In this document: in pieces, positions 14,470-20,865 of the stretch
Layout: each line of letters opens with the position of its first letter
Numbering within the stretch: the stretch's first letter is position 1
DNA from: a virus
Direction: 5' to 3' (one strand)
IMG/VR virus record: IMGVR_UViG_3300047310_000500
Span: 1-37,588 of that record
DNA: 37,588 bases
Position numbers and translations under genes: made by a program
Notes under the pieces: generated by a model
Database searches by the model: none
Told to the model about the DNA's origin: nothing
What the model saw: the letters and a program-made list of their open reading frames with translations, nothing else

Positions 14470-14668
14470 ATACTTTCCCAAGACACCTATTCCTGACTTC
14501 CCTAATCTTATCGATAGTCTTATCTCCTATCATCGGCATATCTATCAGATCTCTATCTCTTAAGCGCAACATATCCTCTATCGTATGAACTCCTTCACGT
14601 CTTAGATAGTTTGCTTGCTTAGTAGAAAAAAAGTCGCCTATTTTCTGTATTTCATGATTAGTTTTCAT
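14459..14668 (-). CDS. Stand-alone RNA polymerase alpha-CTD-like protein (69 aa)
   Basis: Residues 11-64 align without gaps with the E. coli alpha C-terminal domain. STKQANYL matches TVRSANCL, and PMIGDKTIDKI matches PNLGKKSLTEI. The DNA-contacting positions of alpha (R265, N268, G296, K298, S299) become K17, N20, G48, K50 and T51, all conserved or conservative. This helix-hairpin-helix fold could bind UP-element DNA, or imitate alpha to bind activators and redirect host polymerase. The start at 14668 overlaps the upstream stop; a start 11 codons earlier is possible but lacks a ribosome site. It is the last gene of the minus-strand early cluster. The similarity is by eye. Confidence 0.65.
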   Translation of the reverse strand: MKTNHEIQKIGDFFSTKQANYLRREGVHTIEDMLRLRDRDLIDMPMIGDKTIDKIREVRNRCLGKVSKD

Positions 14669-14954
14669 AATCTTCCCAACATTCATCCCCCTCAGCCTCA
14701 ATCATAATTATCATAGCTTTTAGTGATTCAACAAATCTTTTGCTGAAAGGTAACCAAATTGAAAACAAGCCCTCATCTTTTTTAAATACTTCAATAATTA
14801 AAGCATAACTATCAAATGTGATCTTATGATCACAATCAATAATATCTCCATCATCTCCGTCTATCAATGACTCTTTATTATCATATCTGATAAAATCAAA
14901 ATTCTCTCTAATATTTAATTCAGTATTTATGTTAATAGAAAAACGTACATTCAT
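14658..14954 (-). CDS. Small acidic protein, unknown (98 aa)
   Basis: Begins MNVRFSININTELNIRENF and is rich in Asp in its centre (DGDDGDIIDCDH). The second half is helical with aromatic residues. GGAGG lies well placed upstream, and the gene overlaps the alpha-CTD-like gene by 11 bp. Function unknown. Confidence 0.7.
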   Translation of the reverse strand: MNVRFSININTELNIRENFDFIRYDNKESLIDGDDGDIIDCDHKITFDSYALIIEVFKKDEGLFSIWLPFSKRFVESLKAMIIMIEAEGDECWEDYEN

Positions 14955-14957
14955 TAA

Positions 14958-15167
14958 TCAAATCTCCTCCACATCTATCCAGCGCTCTCCATCAAACTCA
15001 TAAAATTTAAGATCCCAGTCTGTATAACCAGTTATGCTCATTTTTATGATTCGCACTTCTTCATATAATAATTTGAGAACTTTTTTAGTAACGATCTTAC
15101 CGTAGGAATAGTCATCTTCAAGTCGATATATTTTACTTCCATCTCTTGGAATAAATAGATAAAACAT
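14958..15167 (-). CDS. Small protein, unknown (69 aa)
   Basis: MFYLFIPRDGSKIYRLEDDY opens a beta-rich protein ending DGERWIDVEEI. AGGAG precedes the ATG. It sits 3 bases from both neighbours, consistent with one transcript. Function unknown. Confidence 0.7.
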   Translation of the reverse strand: MFYLFIPRDGSKIYRLEDDYSYGKIVTKKVLKLLYEEVRIIKMSITGYTDWDLKFYEFDGERWIDVEEI

Positions 15168-15170
15168 CAG

Positions 15171-15455
15171 CTAATCTCCTGGATTTTTATAAAGGTCATC
15201 TATGACATACAAAACTTGATCTAAAAACTCCTTAAGTCTTAATATATCAAAATAATTCATTATACCCGATTCTTTTTGTGATAATTCATTGCTATCTTCC
15301 TGTATTTTTAAATAGAGATTTAGGTCGGCAAATTCATATATATTTTGAAGAGATAAGAATGGGCCTTCCAAGAAATCACCTTTCTCCTTTGGTAAAGGTA
15401 CTACACCAATCCTAAGAAAATCTAATCTAGATTTATTTTTTGGAAAACTATGCAT
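15171..15455 (-). CDS. Unknown protein of minus early cluster (94 aa)
   Basis: I chose the start at 15455 (MHSFPKNKSRLDFLRIGVV) because GCGGGGA lies at a good distance. The frame extends to an ATG at 15524 without a ribosome site, which would add 23 hydrophobic residues. The C-terminal half is helical (YFDILRLKEFLDQVLYVIDD). No family recognised. Confidence 0.65.
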   Translation of the reverse strand: MHSFPKNKSRLDFLRIGVVPLPKEKGDFLEGPFLSLQNIYEFADLNLYLKIQEDSNELSQKESGIMNYFDILRLKEFLDQVLYVIDDLYKNPGD

Positions 15456-15546
15456 ATTGATTCCCCGCTTAGTTATTACTACAGACGCAATATAGGATGT
15501 CAGTAGCGCCGCATACGCATCCAATATAATATTCAGTAATCATCAA

Positions 15547-15696
15547 TTAACCCTTTTTCTCATTAACTTCACATTCGCATTTAGCCGAATTATTAATAAC
15601 TAAATCAGGAATATATTTAGTAGATATGGCCATACAGACACATACAAGAAAAAAGAAAATCATACATCCCACGATAAATTCTATAAACTCATTCAT
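15547..15696 (-). CDS. Small membrane protein with CEC motif (49 aa)
   Basis: MNEFIEFIVGC leads into a hydrophobic span (MIFFFLVCVCMAI), then a polar tail with CEC. It starts at a TAATG overlap with the nuclease gene. There is one membrane segment and four cysteines overall. Function unknown. Confidence 0.6.
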   Translation of the reverse strand: MNEFIEFIVGCMIFFFLVCVCMAISTKYIPDLVINNSAKCECEVNEKKG

Positions 15697-16025
15697 TAAT
15701 TATTTACCTCTTTAATTTCTATCGGATATAAATGCTCGACTTGCTTCTTCTTCAGGAGGTACATATCGGTCTTCACCCCCTTGACATCAACGAACTCTAC
15801 TGTTCCATCAGAATAGAACACAATGAAGTCTACAACGTACTTTATGCCTGCTGTGAGATGCATAGGACACTGTCTAAGAAAGAACGATACAGTCCCGGAT
15901 GTCTTTAGGTGTTTAAGCGTATCGTAATATTTCGCCTCAGCCTGAGAGTCGAACTTCATTCCATCTCTAACACATGGCTTATTATGATATTTAGTTTCTG
16001 ACTTCAGTTTCCACTTTATCGGCAT
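15696..16025 (-). CDS. DUF1064 family PD-(D/E)XK-like nuclease (109 aa)
   Basis: The order of motifs matches DUF1064 phage proteins: FDSQAEAKYY at residues 25-34 (Glu30), an aromatic or hydrophobic linker, YVVDFIVF (Asp66), and VEFVDVKGVKT with D80-x-K82. These proteins have a restriction-endonuclease-like core and are proposed to resolve or cut branched DNA in phage replication and recombination. That would suit a genome with RecT and SSB but no other visible nuclease. The length is typical. The activity itself is inferred. Confidence 0.8.
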   Translation of the reverse strand: MPIKWKLKSETKYHNKPCVRDGMKFDSQAEAKYYDTLKHLKTSGTVSFFLRQCPMHLTAGIKYVVDFIVFYSDGTVEFVDVKGVKTDMYLLKKKQVEHLYPIEIKEVNN

Positions 16026-16044
16026 CTTCTATCTCTCTTAAATT

Positions 16045-16296
16045 TTATCTTCTTCTTATAAAAAGTAAGATAGCCTTATCTATAGCCTTTTTTAAATTAT
16101 CAGATGGCTCTATCCTTTCATAAAGAATATTTTTTATCTTTTCAACCATCGAATTTCTTGAACTCCCAGTATTCTCTACAAGAAGATCAGCTAATGCATT
16201 TAAGGTGATGTTTTCAGAATCTAGTCTATGTTTTAGCTTTACAGAATACGGCCTACAACTACTCATCATATCAAAAAAGAATTTAACAATTTTCAT
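16045..16296 (-). CDS. Small helical protein, unknown (83 aa)
   Basis: MKIVKFFFDMMSSCRPYSVK starts a basic, helical protein ending AILLFIRRR. Its start overlaps the end of the upstream membrane-protein gene by 14 bp. It resembles a small DNA-binding or regulatory protein in composition, but no motif is clear. Confidence 0.65.
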   Translation of the reverse strand: MKIVKFFFDMMSSCRPYSVKLKHRLDSENITLNALADLLVENTGSSRNSMVEKIKNILYERIEPSDNLKKAIDKAILLFIRRR

Positions 16297-16450
16297 GATT
16301 ATTATCCTTAACTATATCAATATATCTTATATCTGTTTTAGGTTCATAGGAAGGGTGTTTATCAAAATCAAATGCTAAATAAATCACTATAGAAAATATT
16401 ATAATCACTATAATACTAAAAATTAATGTAATTAAGTTATCATTTTTCAT
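16283..16450 (-). CDS. Small single-pass membrane protein (55 aa)
   Basis: MKNDNLITLIF is followed by an isoleucine-rich membrane span to about residue 26, then a polar tail. It starts at an ATGA overlap with the gene before it, and AAGGA lies upstream. Two of the AATCACTATA motifs fall inside this gene, on the opposite strand. Function unknown. Confidence 0.6.
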   Translation of the reverse strand: MKNDNLITLIFSIIVIIIFSIVIYLAFDFDKHPSYEPKTDIRYIDIVKDNNHENC

Positions 16451-16668
16451 TTTCCTTCTCTAATTTTTAATACCTCAATAAATCGCTCATGATCTATTGC
16501 ATCAGAGATCTTCCTTTCTTCAGGAGTTTTAGAAAAAGAAATATATAATTCATTTAAAATAAAAATTACTCCCGAAAATATTAAAGCAGTAAATGTTATG
16601 CAAACAGAAATAACAATGCAATCAAGTATTTTCTCATACTTACTCTTAAAATTTATATCTCTACACAT
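16447..16668 (-). CDS. Membrane protein, first of the minus early cluster (73 aa)
   Basis: Residues about 14-38 are hydrophobic (LDCIVISVCITFTALIFSGV), and the tail is charged (KTPEERKISDAIDHERF). GGAG precedes the ATG. It heads the minus-strand cluster that runs from the origin region toward 14459. Function unknown. Confidence 0.7.
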   Translation of the reverse strand: MCRDINFKSKYEKILDCIVISVCITFTALIFSGVIFILNELYISFSKTPEERKISDAIDHERFIEVLKIREGK

Positions 16669-16724
16669 ATAAACTCCTCATAACTATATTAAATCAAGTT
16701 TATATGTATGAGTGATAATTGTCC

Positions 16725-16753
16725 ATTATGTTAATTGCTATTATGACAAACAA
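16725..16753 (-). promoter_or_regulatory. Candidate promoter for the minus early cluster
   Basis: On the minus strand TTGTTT (16753-16748) and CATAAT (16730-16725) are 17 bp apart, about 55 bp upstream of the first gene of the cluster. The surrounding DNA is very AT-rich, so chance matches are likely. Confidence 0.3.
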
Positions 16754-17068
16754 AGATAATTTACTACAAATATAACAATGGCTAATAAGATAAATCACTA
16801 TAAGAAGAGTAGGTGCCTTATCAATGATCTTGCTAAACATTTCTCTCTAAATACAAAGAAAAAATCACTATAATTATTAATGATAGATTTTTATCATAAA
16901 TGATCTAATACTGAGATAATATTTCAATAATTTCGATAAATATCCTGTAAGCTCATTTAAGGGCACTTTAAAGCGTTTAAATAATAAAATGCTACCGTAT
17001 TGCCTAAATCACTATAAAAACAGAAATAGCACCCTTCTTGTTTATTATAGGGCATGCGTATGAGTCAA

Positions 17069-17086
17069 TTCATTCTGCAGAATGAA
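17069..17086. promoter_or_regulatory. 18-bp perfect palindrome in the origin region
   Basis: TTCATTCTGCAGAATGAA reads the same on both strands. It lies between the AT-rich stretch and the tandem repeats, where an initiator or regulator dimer could bind. Confidence 0.55.
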
Positions 17087-17129
17087 GATTTTGCCGTCTC
17101 TCTGCCCTACGGTGTACAGCTATAACAAT

Positions 17130-17156
17130 ATGAAGTTAATGAAGTTAATGAAGTTA
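17130..17156 (+). repeat. Three tandem 9-bp repeats
   Basis: ATGAAGTTA occurs three times without gaps (17130, 17139 and 17148). It forms part of the repeat array of the putative origin. Confidence 0.9.
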
Positions 17157-17236
17157 TAGGTTCTCAGAATGAAAAAATGGCTGAACTCATTGATTTTAAA
17201 AACTAAACGAGGAAAATGATAGGCAAAACAGCGTAC

Positions 17237-17280
17237 AAATTGTACCCAAATTGTACCCAAATTGTACCCAAATTGTACGC
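17237..17280 (+). repeat. Four 11-bp iterons
   Basis: AAATTGTACCC is repeated at 17237, 17248 and 17259, with a variant AAATTGTACGC at 17270. The 11-bp period places all copies on the same DNA face, as in iterons bound by a replication initiator. A flanking GTAC also makes the first unit near-palindromic (GTACAAATTGTAC). Confidence 0.9.
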
Positions 17281-17289
17281 TAAAGTGTG

Positions 17290-17342
17290 TTATCCACAGG
17301 TTACTAACAACTTATCCACAGGTTATCCACAGGTTATCCACA
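17290..17342 (+). promoter_or_regulatory. Cluster of four perfect DnaA boxes
   Basis: TTATCCACA, a perfect match to the TTATNCACA consensus, occurs at 17290-17298, 17312-17320, 17323-17331 and 17334-17342. Start-to-start spacings are 22, 11 and 11 bp, so all lie on one helical face. This is strong evidence for binding of host DnaA, presumably to start replication. Confidence 0.9.
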
Positions 17343-17345
17343 GGT

Positions 17346-17651
17346 CTATTTCTTATTGTTTTTTGTTTTATTTGATACGGATCGGTATCTTGTGCTGATA
17401 TAGCCTTCTTGTGATTTTTCGAAGGTAAGATCTAATACGGGCATGATTTTTGGAATGGCGCGACATGGCCTAATGGTCGGGAATATGGTTTTGCATATAT
17501 CAGTCAGATCAAGCGGAATGGGGCCTCTCTGCAAATAAAAATGACAAAGCTCTAGATAAATGCCGCGCTGCTCTAGCGTAAGATATTGCGTATCTTTTAT
17601 GTAATGTGCGATATCGAATTGATAAAAGTGAGGAAGCATTTTTCCATCCAT
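17346..17651 (-). CDS. DUF1376 replisome-organiser-like protein (101 aa)
   Basis: HFYQFDIAHYIKDTQYLTLEQRG followed by YLELCHFYLQRGPIPLD is the characteristic N-terminal winged-helix pattern of DUF1376 proteins, found in phage replication modules and related to initiator proteins that load the helicase. Many relatives carry a C-terminal extension; this one is only the core with a basic tail (NKTKNNKK). The gene ends 3 bp from the DnaA-box cluster, so it is the best candidate for the iteron-binding initiator. The start may instead be the ATG at 17639 (MLPHFYQ), since a GGATGGA lies before it. Confidence 0.75.
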   Translation of the reverse strand: MDGKMLPHFYQFDIAHYIKDTQYLTLEQRGIYLELCHFYLQRGPIPLDLTDICKTIFPTIRPCRAIPKIMPVLDLTFEKSQEGYISTRYRSVSNKTKNNKK

Positions 17652-17655
17652 GTAT

Positions 17656-17683
17656 TTGAAATTTCTATCTTACTTACTATGAT
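17656..17683 (+). promoter_or_regulatory. Candidate promoter for the recombination operon
   Basis: TTGAAA (17656-17661) and TATGAT (17678-17683) are 16 bp apart, each matching the consensus at five of six positions. They lie about 110 bp before the first gene of the second plus-strand operon. A TATAAT at 17764-17769 is a possible alternative with a poorer partner. Confidence 0.45.
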
Positions 17684-17794
17684 ATAAGATTATGCAATCA
17701 AATAGCTTAAATATTTTATTGCTGAAATCGATAATAGATTACATTTTTCTTGAAAATATAATTTATAATTCTTTCAACAGATGGAGGAGACGAA

Positions 17795-18097
17795 ATGAGT
17801 TTTTATTTTACAAAGCACATAATGTATTCAGAGATAAGCACAAGATCAGTGTGCTTTAATGAGATGGATAAAAAGTCTGAAAAAATGATAGCTAGATATT
17901 TCTTAGATGAAAGTAATAAAAAATATTTTCCAATAAAAAATGAATTTATTCATCCGTTTATGGATGCTAAATATTTAGAGCAATTTAAACATCTTCAATC
18001 AGTATTAGCCGAATCTATAATAGATAACGACAAAGAAGTTTTACTTGAAATGTGGCATGAACAAGTCAGTAAATATCTAATGAAGAAAGCATCCTAA
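17795..18097 (+). CDS. First protein of the recombination operon, unknown (100 aa)
   Basis: MSFYFTKHIMYSEISTRSVC opens a mixed helical protein with a charged tail. ATGGAGGAG precedes the ATG. It is probably expressed early. No family recognised. Confidence 0.75.
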   Translation: MSFYFTKHIMYSEISTRSVCFNEMDKKSEKMIARYFLDESNKKYFPIKNEFIHPFMDAKYLEQFKHLQSVLAESIIDNDKEVLLEMWHEQVSKYLMKKAS

Positions 18098-18117
18098 ATT
18101 AACTATTGGAGGTGAAA

Positions 18118-18348
18118 ATGATCCATGGAATGATACAGGCGGTTGACTCATCTTTAAAAAGCACATCTTATATATTTATAGATATGATTGATGAGATGAT
18201 TGATAAGTATGGTGAAGATTCTTGGATAGTCTTTGACAGTATAGGAATATCCGAAAAGGATTATACTGAAATGAATTTCAAACCTGATAATTTCAGAAAA
18301 GCTATTAATTTTTATCTTAAAGAGAAATCAACGAAAAAGGAGATATAA
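18118..18348 (+). CDS. Unknown early protein (76 aa)
   Basis: The start at 18118 was chosen because GGAGG lies 7 bases upstream; an ATG at 18106 overlaps that site. Helical and acidic in the middle (FIDMIDEMIDKYGEDSW), with a lysine-rich end. Function unknown. Confidence 0.7.
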   Translation: MIHGMIQAVDSSLKSTSYIFIDMIDEMIDKYGEDSWIVFDSIGISEKDYTEMNFKPDNFRKAINFYLKEKSTKKEI

Positions 18349-18350
18349 TT

Positions 18351-18596
18351 ATGCCGCTAGATGAAATAAAAAATATCCCTAAAATTAAAGATTCGGTAGA
18401 TTGGGTAGACCTTAAACATTTTTCAAAAGAAGATGTTATTGACTTTCTTGGGAGCCCAGCAAATCTGCTTAGTAAGCTTAAAAATATGTCACTGGAAGAG
18501 ATAAAATCTAAAATTATTAGATTACATGTGATCACTCAATATGTTAAGGAAAAAATTAATAAGGAGAAATCAAGAAATGAAGAATATAGAGAATAA
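18351..18596 (+). CDS. Unknown early protein (81 aa)
   Basis: MPLDEIKNIPKIKDSVDWVD begins a charged helical protein. AAGGAG precedes the ATG, 3 bases after the previous stop. It overlaps the next gene by 20 bp. Function unknown. Confidence 0.7.
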   Translation: MPLDEIKNIPKIKDSVDWVDLKHFSKEDVIDFLGSPANLLSKLKNMSLEEIKSKIIRLHVITQYVKEKINKEKSRNEEYRE

Positions 18597-18711
18597 AATT
18601 AGATATTGGGAAGAAAAGGCTCCTCGTTGCCCTCCTATATTTGATAAGCTTTACCTTCGCGAAAATTTATGGAGAACTTTCATGGAGGAGCCTTTGAATG
18701 ATAGAGAATGA
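18577..18711 (+). CDS. Small early protein (44 aa)
   Basis: MKNIENKIRYWEEKAPRCPP, with AAGGAG upstream, overlaps the genes on both sides by about 14-20 bp. Tightly interleaved frames with ribosome sites support translation. Function unknown. Confidence 0.55.
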   Translation: MKNIENKIRYWEEKAPRCPPIFDKLYLRENLWRTFMEEPLNDRE

Positions 18712-18868
18712 AATTTATGAAATAAAGTTCCCAAAACATATGGATATATTCAAAATTGGGATATTTGAAATGTTGATGGAAATGAGCATAGAAGAGACGT
18801 ATCATTATGCTCAGGAACTTATGTGGCAAGATGAACAGGGATGTAGTCAAGCAATGAGGAATGATTGA
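18698..18868 (+). CDS. Small early protein (56 aa)
   Basis: MIENEIYEIKFPKHMDIFKI opens an acidic helical protein rich in Met. GGAGG lies upstream. Its stop overlaps the next start by 1 base (TGATG). Function unknown. Confidence 0.6.
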   Translation: MIENEIYEIKFPKHMDIFKIGIFEMLMEMSIEETYHYAQELMWQDEQGCSQAMRND

Positions 18869-19110
18869 TGAATAAAATAGACATATGGTCAACAAAATAT
18901 CTATTCACAGATGGAATAGTAAAACAAGAATCTCTCATATCATCTAATAATGTTGTAACTATTTTTGGAAATATGATTACAAAGCCATATTGGCATGATA
19001 ATGAAAAAGATGCTATCGAACATGCTAAAGTTTTATTGGATAGGAAGATAAAGAGTACGAAGAGACTTTTAGATAAATTAAATAATTTTGAAATAATCAT
19101 CAGATCATAA
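18868..19110 (+). CDS. Unknown early protein upstream of RecT (80 aa)
   Basis: The start at 18868 is an ATG in a TGATG junction; an in-frame TTG lies one codon before. Begins MNKIDIWSTKYLFTDGIVKQ and ends in a basic helix. It immediately precedes the RecT-like gene and may belong to the same function, but no motif is seen. Confidence 0.7.
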   Translation: MNKIDIWSTKYLFTDGIVKQESLISSNNVVTIFGNMITKPYWHDNEKDAIEHAKVLLDRKIKSTKRLLDKLNNFEIIIRS

Positions 19111-19131
19111 TTTATATAACGGAGAAATTAA

Positions 19132-20079
19132 ATGAATAATATAGCAACTACACAACAAACAGGAACATTTTCATTAACTCCTCGAACTTTAGAGGAAGCC
19201 ATGAAGTTCGCAGATATAATGGCGAAAAGTTCTATTGTGCCTAAAAATTATCAAGGAAAACCAGCTGATGTTTTGGTGGCTGTGCAGATGGGCTCAGAAA
19301 TAGGGTTAAAGCCCATGCAGTCATTACAAAACATAGCTGTGATTAACGGTAAGCCTTCTATTTATGGCGATGCATTGATAGCCTTAGTACAAGCTCATCC
19401 TGAGTTTGAAAATATAATCGAATATTTTGATGAACAATTACAGGCGGCTACATGTATTGTAAAGCGTGCGAATCAAAGTGAGCATACCGTGCTATATAGC
19501 ATAGAAGATGCCAAGAAAGCTGGTCTATGGGGAAAGGTGGGCCCATGGCAGCAATACCCCAAGAGGATGCTGCAAATGAGAGCTAGAGGTTTTGCTCTAA
19601 GAGATAAATTTGCTGATGCTCTAGGCGGTTTAATTTCTCAAGAAGAGGCTCGAGATTATCCGATAGATATAACGCCAAAATATGATGAAAATAATAGAAA
19701 TATGAGGTTAGAAGGAGAAGTGGCTGATAATAAAAATCAGCTAGAACAAGAAGTAAAAGATGAAATAGAAGCCCACGCTGTAAACCTTAGAATACAAATG
19801 ATGGAACGCAAGAATTTAGAAGTAAAAGATGAAATAGAAGCCCACTCTGTAAACCTTAGAATGCAAATGATGGAATGCAAGAATTTAGAAGAGCTTAAGA
19901 CGATATTCTTGGAAGCCCAGAAGACAATTAAGTCATATTTCCCTCTAGATTATGCTCAGAGTGCGCTTGATCAGATAATCAGATTTAAAGATCAGATCAA
20001 GGATAAATTAGAGTATATAGAAAACGTACCGATGGAAGAAGTACCGCAAATTAGTGAGGAGAGTGGGAATGTTAAGTAA
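19132..20079 (+). CDS. recT: RecT-like single-strand annealing protein (315 aa)
   Basis: The core (residues about 15-185) has the RecT family signature: AVQMGSEIGLKPMQSLQNI, then VINGKPSIYGDALIAL, then WGKVGPWQQYPKRMLQMRAR and LGGLISQEEARDYP. RecT proteins coat single-stranded DNA and anneal complementary strands, promoting phage recombination. The C-terminal third is unusual: residues 207-252 are two copies of a 23-aa helix, encoded by an exact 69-bp tandem duplication. ACGGAG precedes the ATG. A 5'-3' exonuclease partner is not seen nearby; an SSB gene lies 0.8 kb downstream. Confidence 0.9.
   Translation: MNNIATTQQTGTFSLTPRTLEEAMKFADIMAKSSIVPKNYQGKPADVLVAVQMGSEIGLKPMQSLQNIAVINGKPSIYGDALIALVQAHPEFENIIEYFDEQLQAATCIVKRANQSEHTVLYSIEDAKKAGLWGKVGPWQQYPKRMLQMRARGFALRDKFADALGGLISQEEARDYPIDITPKYDENNRNMRLEGEVADNKNQLEQEVKDEIEAHAVNLRIQMMERKNLEVKDEIEAHSVNLRMQMMECKNLEELKTIFLEAQKTIKSYFPLDYAQSALDQIIRFKDQIKDKLEYIENVPMEEVPQISEESGNVK
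19750..19887 (+). repeat. 69-bp tandem duplication inside the RecT-like gene
   Basis: Copies 19750-19818 and 19819-19887 differ at only three bases. The duplication is in frame and adds 23 residues (EVKDEIEAHAVNLRIQMM...). Low divergence indicates a recent event. Confidence 0.95.
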
Positions 20080-20269
20080 AGAGATTATTGAGAAATTATA
20101 TAAAGTTCCTCCTTTCATTGATTGCTCACAAGAAAATCTCATTAAATATGGATTTACTGAAGAAGAAGCTAATGAAGCAATGAGACATATAAAGAATCCT
20201 TATACGAACGGGAATGATCATGCGATAGTATTATCACATAAACTTTTTGGCACAACTAAATATAAATAA
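20069..20269 (+). CDS. Small protein downstream of RecT, unknown (66 aa)
   Basis: The start at 20069 (MLSKEIIEKLYKVPPFIDCS) has AGGAGAG upstream and overlaps the recT end by 11 bp; an ATG-like start at 20054 is less likely. It contains FTEEEANEAMRHIKNPY, a helical segment. Function unknown; it may assist the annealase. Confidence 0.7.
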   Translation: MLSKEIIEKLYKVPPFIDCSQENLIKYGFTEEEANEAMRHIKNPYTNGNDHAIVLSHKLFGTTKYK

Positions 20270-20280
20270 CGGAGAATAAG

Positions 20281-20865
20281 ATGATTAAGATTACTACTTG
20301 TAAAAAAGTTGCAGAAAAAAATGGTAGCATACTTGGAATTGTCGGAACGGTAGATAGATCAATATATATGTTTGGTGATGTAGATTGTACTGAAACTATA
20401 AAAGAAGGAATAAGATTAACTTTAATGCTAAATGATGGATGCGCCCTTGAGATTAAGGAAGTAGGATCAGAGTTTAAGCGTAATAAAGAGCTGGATGATA
20501 AGATTGAAAGAATGTTATGTGATCTTTTTATCATTAAAGATGAGTCAGGATATCGTACGAGAGCAATTCTAGCACATTGTGAGATTGTGAGAGAAAAAGA
20601 ATACTTAAAAAATATTTGTGGTAGTTCATTTATAGGAAATTTTGATGATGAAGATTATTATGATTTTATAAAAGATCTATATAATACGTATATGAACGAA
20701 AAAAAAGATTCAGATATAAGATTATGGGCGACGAACATAATAAAAGATTTAATAATGTTAAATATTGAAAATTTAACAGGAAAAAATAAAGCTATAGATT
20801 TTCTTAAAAATTTAAGCTATCAGGATATAATATCTTTGGTTAGACAGGAACAAAATAATGAATAA
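20281..20865 (+). CDS. Unknown protein between RecT and SSB (194 aa)
   Basis: A mixed N-terminal half (GTVDRSIYMFGDVDCTETIK) and a helical, acidic C-terminal half. ACGGAG precedes the ATG, and the end overlaps the SSB start. In many phages this slot holds the exonuclease partner of RecT, but no PD-(D/E)XK or other nuclease motif is visible here. Not recognised. Confidence 0.75.
   Translation: MIKITTCKKVAEKNGSILGIVGTVDRSIYMFGDVDCTETIKEGIRLTLMLNDGCALEIKEVGSEFKRNKELDDKIERMLCDLFIIKDESGYRTRAILAHCEIVREKEYLKNICGSSFIGNFDDEDYYDFIKDLYNTYMNEKKDSDIRLWATNIIKDLIMLNIENLTGKNKAIDFLKNLSYQDIISLVRQEQNNE

Larger units (their letters stand above)
16382..17016 (+). repeat. Five dispersed copies of AATCACTATA
   Basis: The 10-mer occurs at 16382-16391, 16403-16412, 16793-16802, 16863-16872 and 17007-17016, always on the plus strand, mostly with an extra A on each side. 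Three copies lie in the gene-free origin region and two in the adjacent small gene. Such clustering of one 10-mer suggests a protein-binding site or a repeated -10-like element (TATAAT in two copies). Confidence 0.65.
17054..17206 (+). pseudogene. Short ORF interrupted by one in-frame TAA
   Basis: From ATG 17054 or 17060 the frame reads MSQFILQNEDFAVSLPYGVQ-L, then TAA at 17123-17125, then continues open as QYEVNEVNEVIGSQNEKM up to TAA at 17204. Both halves look protein-like in composition. It may be a decayed gene fragment, a leaky stop (TAA followed by CAA), or coincidence, since this stretch also holds the palindrome and the 9-bp repeats. Confidence 0.35.
16680..17345. other. Putative replication origin region
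   Basis: About 670 bp without a supported gene. It begins with very AT-rich DNA (16680-17050) suited to unwinding, contains three AATCACTATA motifs, a perfect 18-bp palindrome (17069-17086), three 9-bp repeats (17130-17156), four 11-bp iterons (17237-17280) and four perfect DnaA boxes (17290-17342), and ends 3 bp before a DUF1376 gene. The combination of iterons, DnaA boxes and an AT-rich stretch is that of plasmid and prophage theta origins. A DnaA-loaded host replisome is inferred, and no replication data exist here. Confidence 0.75.

Noticed and set aside
16382-17016. AATCACTATA as T7-like RNA polymerase promoters
   Set aside because: It shares only TCACTATA with the T7 consensus, and no single-subunit RNA polymerase is encoded.
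16680-17345. CRISPR-like array from the repeats
   Set aside because: Repeats are 9-11 bp and directly adjacent, without unique spacers; they are iterons.
17216-17398. 60-codon plus-strand frame across iterons and DnaA boxes
   Set aside because: Its sequence is just the translation of the repeats and it lacks protein-like composition, so I treat it as chance in the origin.
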